Shown here piece by piece: positions 1 to 4,694 of a stretch of DNA of 5,946 nt (the first letter of the stretch is position 1; the number at the start of each line of letters is the position of its first letter). Below the pieces are notes generated by a model. It was not told where the DNA came from, did not search any database, and worked only from the letters and a program-made list of their open reading frames with translations. Source of the stretch: Thermoleophilia bacterium. Its GTDB lineage: Bacteria > Actinomycetota > Thermoleophilia > Gaiellales > SKUG01. The stretch lies in contig JAOPYW010000141.1 of assembly GCA_025964405.1 (NCBI GenBank), positions 1 through 5,946 on the forward strand. Direction: 5' to 3'. A program made the translations under genes and the position numbers.

Positions 1-560
1 CGTTGTTCTCGGGCTGGCGCGACGCCAAGCGCCCCCTGCGCATCGCATACGCCGGCGGGTTCGAGAAGGATGCCGACTTCATCCGCACGAGCATGTTCGA
101 GCAGCTCGATCCCAACATCGTCTCGCTCAAGGGCGACGACGGCGGCATCGGTGGCATCGGCGGCGAAGACAGCGGCGACGACGACGGCGACGTCAACACG
201 ACCGTCGCGGTGCGACGCGGCTACGCCAACCTCGTCATCGGGCGCTACGAGCAGATCCGCATGGATCCGTTCATCCTCGACATCAACCTCGACAACCGGG
301 GCTACGGCATCACGGCGTGGGTCGAGGGCACCGAGATCTGGCGGCAGGATCCCGACATGGAGTTCAGCCAGCGCCTCGCCAGCGCCGAGGGCCTCGTGTG
401 GGCCAGCACCACCGACGGCGAGCCCGACAGCACGCTCGTGTTCGTGGTGACCGGCACCACCGACGACGGGGTGCGTGCCGCGCTCCGCGCGCTGCGGGCC
501 GGCTCCTGCCAGTTCTACCTCGCCTGCGCGGTCGACCGCGAGGGCACGGTCATCCGCTGA
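1..560 (+). CDS. 3' end of an unrecognised protein with an acidic Gly/Asp-rich insert (5' truncated)
   Basis: The reading frame is open from base 3 at the window edge to a TGA at 558-560. It gives at least 185 residues, and the true start is probably outside the window; the TTG at base 3 should not be taken as a start. The visible part has a mixed alpha/beta look. A stretch around residues 44-64 is low-complexity and acidic (GDDGGIGGIGG, then EDSGDDDGD), like a flexible loop or calcium-binding-type insert. A later block contains VVTGTTDDGVRAALRAL (about residues 148-164), which reads as a hydrophobic beta strand followed by an Ala-rich helix. Two cysteines follow near the C-terminus (residues 169 and 175). 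No membrane segment is visible in this part. I do not recognise the family and assign no function. It ends 49 bases before the helicase gene, which appears to have its own promoter. That the frame is coding is well supported by codon bias and length; identity is unknown. Confidence 0.75.
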   Translation, partial: LFSGWRDAKRPLRIAYAGGFEKDADFIRTSMFEQLDPNIVSLKGDDGGIGGIGGEDSGDDDGDVNTTVAVRRGYANLVIGRYEQIRMDPFILDINLDNRGYGITAWVEGTEIWRQDPDMEFSQRLASAEGLVWASTTDGEPDSTLVFVVTGTTDDGVRAALRALRAGSCQFYLACAVDREGTVIR

Positions 561-597
561 GGCACGCCTGAATGCGGGGAGCGGTAGGCGCACGCGG

Positions 598-603
598 TAG
601 GAT
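598..603 (+). promoter_or_regulatory. Candidate -10 hexamer TAGGAT for leaderless transcription of the helicase gene
   Basis: TAGGAT fits the TANNNT -10 pattern and ends exactly six bases before the ATG at 610. That distance would put the transcription start on or beside the start codon. The same spacing occurs before the genes at 3521 and 4695. No clear -35 is visible. The alternative reading is that AGGA at 599-602 is a weak Shine-Dalgarno seven bases from the ATG. Confidence 0.5.
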
Positions 604-609
604 AGGCCG

Positions 610-3090
610 ATGACGAACGATGCACAGAGCGCGCTCGATGCAGCCTTCGCGCAGGCCGAGGCCACGCCCGAACACACTGGGCTCGCGCCGGCGCACGCGG
701 GCGACAAGCCGTGGCTGCGTGACCTCAACGAGCCGCAGCTCGCGGCCGTGCAGCACGTCACCGGTCCGCTGCTCGTGGTGGCCGGTGCCGGGTCGGGCAA
801 GACGCGCGTGCTGACGCGCCGCATCGCGCACCTGCTCAACGACGTCGGGCCGGGCGGGCACCCGCACGCGCGCCCGGGCGAGATCCTCGCGATCACGTTC
901 ACCAACAAGGCCGCGGCCGAGATGCGCGAGCGCGTGCGCGAGATCGTCGGCGACCGCGCCAACAACATGTGGGTCATGACCGTCCATGCGGCATGTGCGC
1001 GCTTCCTGCGCTCGGAGGCGGAACGACTCGGCTTCAAGTCGTCGTTCACGATCTACGACCAGGGCGACCAGGTGCGCCTGATCAAGCAGTGCATCGAGAC
1101 GCTCGGCAAGGATCCCAAAGCGTTCGCGCCGGCCGCGGTGCACCACCAGATCTCCAACGCCAAGAACGCCCTGCAGGGACCGGAGGAGTTCCGCCGCCAG
1201 GTGTCGAGCTTCACCGAGGAGACGGTGGCCGAGGTCTTCGAGCTCTACGAGAAGCGCCTCAAGGAGTCGAACGCCATGGACTTCGACGACATGATCCGCC
1301 ACACGGTGCACCTGCTCGAGACGCACGACGACATCCGCACGCGCTGGCAGCAGCGGTTCCGCTTCGTCATGGTCGACGAGTACCAGGATACGAACCACGC
1401 CCAGTACCGCATGCTCAAGGCGCTCGCCGCCGGGCACCAGAACATCATGTGCGTGGGCGACGCCGACCAGTCGATCTACTCGTGGCGCGGCGCCGACATC
1501 CGCAACATCACCTCCTTCGAGGAAGACTTCACCGACGCCCAGGTGGTGGTGCTCGACATCAACTACCGCTCGACCACGCACATCCTCGAGGCGGCGAACG
1601 CCGTGGTACGCAACAACTCGGAGCGGATCGAGAAAAATCTCAAGGGTGTGCTCGGCGACGGCGAGCTGGTGCAGGTCGTGGCGGTCGAGGACGAGCACGC
1701 CGAGGCGCGGTTCGTGATCGGCAAGATCGAAGCCGCGATGCAGGAGGGGCGCTCGCACGGCGACGTCGCCGTCTTCTACCGCACCAACGCCCAGAGCCGC
1801 GTGCTGGAGGACATGCTCACCCGCACCGGTCGTCCCTACCAGGTGATCGGCGGGCCCAAGTTCTACGAACGCGCTGAGATCAAGGATGCGATCGCCTACC
1901 TGCAGGCCATCATCAACCCGGCCGACTCGCTCTCGTTGCAGCGCGTCGTGAACGTGCCGAAACGTGGCATCGGTGACACCACCGTGGCCAAGCTGCGCAC
2001 CTACGCCGACACGTATGGCGAGACGCTCGACGAGGCCGTGCGCCAGGCGAGCATGATGGGCACGCTCAACGCCGGCACGCTCAAGAAGCTCGAAGACTTC
2101 ATGGCGCTCGTCGACGGGCTCCGCACCTTCGAGGCCGGCTCCTCGAGCGTCGCCGCGACGATCGAACACGTCTACGACACCACGGGGCTCGTCTCGGTCT
2201 ACCAAGCCGAAGACACGATCGAGTCACAGGGGCGCATCGAGAACCTCGGTGAACTCGTCAATGTGGCGCGTGAGTTCGACCAGGCGCAGTCGGGCGGCGA
2301 CCTCGCCGAATTCCTGCAGGCGCTGTCGCTGCAGTCGGCCGCCGACGTGCTCGACGACGACGGCGGCCAGATCACCCTCATGACCATCCACAACGCCAAG
2401 GGGCTCGAATACCCCGTGGTGTTCGTGACCGGCATGGAGGAGGGGCTGTTCCCGCACTCACGCTCCATCCAGGACGGCGACGTGGAGGAGGAGCGCCGCC
2501 TCGCCTACGTCGGCATCACGCGTGCGCGCGAGCAGCTCTATCTGGTGCACACGCAGAGCCGCAGCGTCTTCGGCAAGCGCCAGTACGCCATGCCGAGTCG
2601 CTTCCTCGACGAGCTCCCCGAGGAGCACATCGAGAAGTCGGACCTCGGCGGTGGTGCACGGTGGGGCGACGGGGCATCGACCGGCGCGGGCCGCGGCTCC
2701 GGCTCACACTGGGGTCGCGACGATTCGGGCCCGGCGTTCGGCGCGGCCGGTTGGGCCCAGAGCAAGGGCAACCCCGTCACGCGCAAGGGCGGCGGCGACG
2801 AGTTCGGGGCGACCTTCGGCGGCAGCTCCAAGTCGAGCAGCTGGGGGTCGACCGACGGCGCATCGAAGACGGGTGCCAGTGGCATGCTCGCCGGGGGTAC
2901 GCCCAAGCGCACCCCCAAGCGCGCCGCATCGTTCGTGCCCGCCTTCACGACCGGCGACCAGGTGCGCCACGGCACCTTCGGCGACGGCGTCATCCTCGGG
3001 GTCGAGAACGGCGAGATGGCAGTGATCCGTTTCGAGGACGGCAGTGAGCGCCGGCTCATGCTGGCCTACGCCCCCCTCACCAAGATCTAG
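610..3090 (+). CDS. pcrA: ATP-dependent DNA helicase, PcrA/UvrD family (SF1A, 3'-5')
   Basis: This 826-residue protein is an SF1A helicase that unwinds DNA 3' to 5' with ATP. Members act in nucleotide excision repair, removal of RecA filaments and transcription-repair conflicts. The motifs are in order: Q motif LNEPQLAAVQ (39-48); Walker A GAGSGKT (59-65, K64); Ia TFTNKAAAEMRERV (96-109); Ib-like TVHAACARFLR (124-134); Walker B VDEYQDTN (255-262, D256 and E257); III GDADQSIYSWRGAD (283-296); IV NYRS (318-321); V TIHNAKGLEYPVVFVTG (592-608); VI EERRLAYVGITRARE (627-641). A Gly/Ser/Trp-rich linker covers about 680-776. It ends in a Tudor-like domain (about 779-826, starting FTTGDQVRHGTFGDG) that in PcrA contacts RNA polymerase. 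The start is firm because an in-frame TAG lies at 598-600. Motif Ib differs from the usual TFHSxCxRILR. Actinobacteria often carry several paralogues, so pcrA versus uvrD1 naming is uncertain; the C-terminal domain favours PcrA/UvrD1 over the UvrD2 type. Confidence 0.97.
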   Translation: MTNDAQSALDAAFAQAEATPEHTGLAPAHAGDKPWLRDLNEPQLAAVQHVTGPLLVVAGAGSGKTRVLTRRIAHLLNDVGPGGHPHARPGEILAITFTNKAAAEMRERVREIVGDRANNMWVMTVHAACARFLRSEAERLGFKSSFTIYDQGDQVRLIKQCIETLGKDPKAFAPAAVHHQISNAKNALQGPEEFRRQVSSFTEETVAEVFELYEKRLKESNAMDFDDMIRHTVHLLETHDDIRTRWQQRFRFVMVDEYQDTNHAQYRMLKALAAGHQNIMCVGDADQSIYSWRGADIRNITSFEEDFTDAQVVVLDINYRSTTHILEAANAVVRNNSERIEKNLKGVLGDGELVQVVAVEDEHAEARFVIGKIEAAMQEGRSHGDVAVFYRTNAQSRVLEDMLTRTGRPYQVIGGPKFYERAEIKDAIAYLQAIINPADSLSLQRVVNVPKRGIGDTTVAKLRTYADTYGETLDEAVRQASMMGTLNAGTLKKLEDFMALVDGLRTFEAGSSSVAATIEHVYDTTGLVSVYQAEDTIESQGRIENLGELVNVAREFDQAQSGGDLAEFLQALSLQSAADVLDDDGGQITLMTIHNAKGLEYPVVFVTGMEEGLFPHSRSIQDGDVEEERRLAYVGITRAREQLYLVHTQSRSVFGKRQYAMPSRFLDELPEEHIEKSDLGGGARWGDGASTGAGRGSGSHWGRDDSGPAFGAAGWAQSKGNPVTRKGGGDEFGATFGGSSKSSSWGSTDGASKTGASGMLAGGTPKRTPKRAASFVPAFTTGDQVRHGTFGDGVILGVENGEMAVIRFEDGSERRLMLAYAPLTKI

Positions 3091-3134
3091 GCACGCGGCC
3101 GCCCGCCACGTCGTGCATCGAACGTTGCGAGGGC

Positions 3135-3156
3135 CTTCACCGCGGCTTCACGGCGG
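3135..3156 (+). promoter_or_regulatory. Tandem 11-bp direct repeat resembling an actinobacterial PHO box
   Basis: Two adjacent 11-bp units, CTTCACCGCGG (3135-3145) and CTTCACGGCGG (3146-3156), differ at one position. Streptomyces PhoP binds 11-bp direct-repeat units with a GTTCACC-like core, and these units match TTCAC plus the GG ending. The second CTTCAC is ten bases upstream of TAGAAC (3162-3167), so the repeat would cover the -35 region, as expected for activation by a PhoB/PhoP-type regulator. GTTGCGAGGGC just upstream (3124-3134) may be a degenerate third unit. Binding and regulator identity are inferred. Confidence 0.5.
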
Positions 3157-3161
3157 CCCGT

Positions 3162-3167
3162 TAGAAC
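3162..3167 (+). promoter_or_regulatory. Candidate -10 element TAGAAC for the small membrane protein gene
   Basis: TAGAAC matches TANNNT except at the last base. It lies 35 bases before the ATG at 3203, giving a predicted 5' leader of roughly 29 bases that includes the ribosome binding site. The upstream -35 region is occupied by the 11-bp direct repeat rather than a TTGACA-like box, which is typical of promoters that depend on an activator. Confidence 0.4.
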
Positions 3168-3191
3168 ACCGCGTGTCAACGCGATTCCGAC

Positions 3192-3197
3192 GAGGAG
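3192..3197 (+). promoter_or_regulatory. Strong Shine-Dalgarno GAGGAG deciding the start at 3203
   Basis: GAGGAG lies five bases upstream of the ATG at 3203. It selects this start over an upstream in-frame ATG at 3044 that would overlap the helicase gene by 47 bases. It is the only clear ribosome binding site in the window; the other three visible starts lack one or have only a weak AGGA. Confidence 0.75.
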
Positions 3198-3202
3198 ATC
3201 AC

Positions 3203-3448
3203 ATGACCGCCCACGGTGCCACCATCCAGCAGCTGCTCACCGCCGAACGCGACCTCGAACCGGTGTTCGAACCGCACGCACGGGTCGACCGCGTGCGACT
3301 CGCGCTCCTCGTGATCACGCTCACGATCACGCTCGTGGTGGTGCTCGGGCATCGCGACGTCGCCGCCGCGGCGCACGCCGCCTGCACGGTCGGCGAGCCC
3401 GCCGGCTCGAGCTGCGGCGACGCACTCGTGCGCCTCGGCTACCCCTGA
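3203..3448 (+). CDS. Small single-pass membrane protein of unknown function, 81 residues
   Basis: A short polar N-terminus (residues 1-30, with an acidic patch AERDLEPVFEP) leads into one hydrophobic segment at about 31-49 (VRLALLVITLTITLVVVLG). A short tail of about 30 residues follows, with cysteines at 61 and 71. Arginines at 30 and 32 before the membrane segment predict an N-in, C-out topology, which would put both cysteines outside the membrane where they could form a disulfide. I recognise no family and assign no function. The start is chosen because GAGGAG sits five bases upstream. A PHO-box-like repeat and -10 precede it, suggesting phosphate-linked expression (inference). A GC-rich hairpin follows the stop, and the next gene seems to have its own promoter, so this may be a monocistronic unit. 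That it is a real gene rests on the ribosome binding site, codon bias and a sensible membrane-protein layout. Confidence 0.72.
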   Translation: MTAHGATIQQLLTAERDLEPVFEPHARVDRVRLALLVITLTITLVVVLGHRDVAAAAHAACTVGEPAGSSCGDALVRLGYP

Positions 3449-3454
3449 GGAGTT

Positions 3455-3470
3455 GGCCGGCCCCGGCCGG
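3455..3470 (+). terminator. GC-only hairpin after the small gene, possible terminator
   Basis: GGCCGGCCCCGGCCGG can fold into a stem of five or six GC pairs with a tiny loop, in more than one register, starting six bases after the TGA at 3446-3448. Only TT follows, so there is no proper U-tract; GC-rich actinobacteria often use such hairpins. Its position between a stop codon and the next promoter supports termination, but it could be chance in GC-rich DNA. Confidence 0.35.
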
Positions 3471-3508
3471 TTACGTGCACAACCGACGAACCGTCCCAGC
3501 GGGGCCGG

Positions 3509-3514
3509 TACAAT
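3509..3514 (+). promoter_or_regulatory. Candidate -10 hexamer TACAAT for leaderless transcription of the PAP2 gene
   Basis: TACAAT is a near-perfect -10 hexamer (TATAAT with one change) in otherwise very GC-rich DNA. It ends exactly six bases before the GTG at 3521. The bases between are TGCCCC, with no purine-rich ribosome binding site, so a leaderless mRNA starting at or near the GTG is the simplest reading. No clear -35 box is visible. Confidence 0.62.
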
Positions 3515-3520
3515 TGCCCC

Positions 3521-4666
3521 GTGGCATCCCCCGCGAACACCGAAGGCACCATCGCCACGGCTCCACCCACGTCAGGTCGCGTGCAGCGCAGCCGCGTGGC
3601 ACTCACCCGGCTCGGGTCGACGTACCCCTACGTCATCACCACCGTCGGCCTGACGATCGTGTTCCTCATCACCTGCTACGTCGTGGGGGGCCAGATCGGC
3701 ATCCCGGTGCGCGATCCCGAGGGCACGCTCCTCGGCCGGCGCATGATCAGTCCGATCCTCCTGATGTTCCTGTTCGCGATGCTCGACTCGGCCTACCGCG
3801 CCGCACGCATCCGCCGTCGCGGCTCCCGCGAGCCGCTGCTGCGCCTCACGTGGCGCACCTTCGTCGACCGATGGTGGTGGAAGCGGCTCGTGCTGGCGAC
3901 CCTCGGGTTCCTCAGCTTCGCCTTCACCTACCTCGCCTACCGCAACCTCAAGAGCTTCGTCTCGCTCATCAACTACCGCTCCTACGACCAGGAGATGCTG
4001 GCGATCGACAAGTGGATGTCGTTCGGGCACGACCCGGCGCAGGTGCTGCACGATGCCCTCGGCACCGGCTTCATGGCCTACCTGCTCAGCTGGGTCTACC
4101 TGAGCTACATCCCGCTCATCGCGGTGTTCGTCTCCGCGTCGCTCGCATTCATGGAGCGCATGCGCGAGGCCTACGTCTACGTCGCGTCGATGATGTGGTG
4201 CTGGATCCTCGGCACCATCAGCTACTACGCCATCCCCACACTCGGACCCTTCGCGAGTCGCCCGAGCCTCTTCGCCAACCTTCCCGCCACCAATGTGGAG
4301 AAGCTCCAGCGCTCGCTCGAGAACACGCGCCTCGAGCTGCACTCCGACAACATCGGCCGTGACATCGTGGGTGGCATCGCCGGCTTCGCCAGCCTCCACA
4401 TCGGCGTGGTCGTCGCCATCCTCTTCCTGATGCGCTACTACCGCAAGCCCGCGCTCGTGTGGGCGACCGCCGTCTTCCTCGTGCCGACGGCGATCTCGAC
4501 GATCTACTTCGGCTGGCACTTCCTGCTCGACGACCTCGCCGGGTTCTTCATCGGCTGGGTGTCGGTGCTCCTCGGTCGCGCGACCGTCTATCCGCGCCTG
4601 CTGCTCGTGTGGAAGCGCGGCGGCCAGGCACACACCCGATCGAAGGCGTCGACCGCGCGGGTGTGA
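3521..4666 (+). CDS. PAP2/Aur1-like integral membrane phosphatase or phosphotransferase
   Basis: This 381-residue polytopic membrane protein belongs to the PAP2 superfamily, closest in motif style to the Aur1/inositolphosphotransferase (PAP2_3) branch. Such enzymes hydrolyse or transfer phosphate or phospho-head groups on lipids through a phospho-histidine intermediate. About eight hydrophobic segments are visible: roughly 36-56, 76-93, 121-140, 182-209, 217-238, 285-304, 309-328 and 339-355. Key motifs are YYAIPTLGPF (235-244), FASLHIG (289-295, H293 in the PSGH-like position) and STIYFGWHFLLDDLAG (326-341), where H333 and D337 keep the HxxxD spacing. T327 replaces the arginine of the classical SRx5HxxxD motif, as in Aur1-type proteins. 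The cytoplasmic-looking N-terminus (1-35) is polar and the C-terminus is basic. GTG is chosen because it is preceded by TACAAT and six bases. The substrate cannot be told: phosphatidic acid or undecaprenyl diphosphate phosphatase, or a phosphoinositol transferase, are all possible. Confidence 0.85.
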   Translation: MASPANTEGTIATAPPTSGRVQRSRVALTRLGSTYPYVITTVGLTIVFLITCYVVGGQIGIPVRDPEGTLLGRRMISPILLMFLFAMLDSAYRAARIRRRGSREPLLRLTWRTFVDRWWWKRLVLATLGFLSFAFTYLAYRNLKSFVSLINYRSYDQEMLAIDKWMSFGHDPAQVLHDALGTGFMAYLLSWVYLSYIPLIAVFVSASLAFMERMREAYVYVASMMWCWILGTISYYAIPTLGPFASRPSLFANLPATNVEKLQRSLENTRLELHSDNIGRDIVGGIAGFASLHIGVVVAILFLMRYYRKPALVWATAVFLVPTAISTIYFGWHFLLDDLAGFFIGWVSVLLGRATVYPRLLLVWKRGGQAHTRSKASTARV

Positions 4667-4682
4667 CATTCGTGCGGCGTGG

Positions 4683-4688
4683 CAGGAT
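4683..4688 (+). promoter_or_regulatory. CAGGAT: candidate -10 or weak Shine-Dalgarno before the aldehyde dehydrogenase
   Basis: CAGGAT ends six bases before the ATG at 4695, the same spacing as TAGGAT and TACAAT before the two other genes. The first base deviates from TANNNT, and GGCAGGA here could instead be a ribosome binding site seven bases from the ATG. With only 28 bases after the PAP2 stop, read-through from that gene is also possible. Confidence 0.35.
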
Positions 4689-4694
4689 GCCCGT

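Noticed and set aside
565..590. Inverted repeat CGCCT...AGGCG between the first gene and the helicase
   Set aside because: Five base pairs with a 16-base loop and no other terminator feature; not distinguishable from chance.
550..2205. A 551-residue open frame on the minus strand opposite the helicase gene
   Set aside because: It lies antisense to unmistakable helicase motifs, and its composition (His, Arg, Val, Asp-rich without domain signatures) is what GC-rich third positions produce on the opposite strand.
3091..3116. Inverted repeat GCACG...CGTGC just after the helicase stop, considered as a terminator
   Set aside because: The stem is only five pairs with a 16-base loop and there is no T-tract; easily found by chance in GC-rich sequence.
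3044..3202. An upstream ATG at 3044 that would extend the small membrane protein to 134 residues
   Set aside because: It overlaps the helicase gene end, has no ribosome binding site and adds Arg/His-rich sequence; GAGGAG five bases before the ATG at 3203 is far better.
3313..3334. Direct repeat GATCACGCTC twice, 12 bases apart
   Set aside because: It encodes the ITLTITL part of the membrane segment and is explained by codon choice in a repetitive hydrophobic helix.
3371..3385. Possible lipoprotein signal or signal-peptidase site near AAAAHAAC in the small membrane protein
   Set aside because: There is no lipobox hydrophobic residue at -3, and the cysteine lies about 12 residues beyond the end of the hydrophobic segment; a membrane anchor is more likely.
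3475..4362. A 295-residue plus-strand frame rich in Arg, His and Pro overlapping the PAP2 gene
   Set aside because: It is in a different frame from the PAP2 protein, which has membrane segments and catalytic motifs; the composition is typical of an out-of-frame GC-rich translation.
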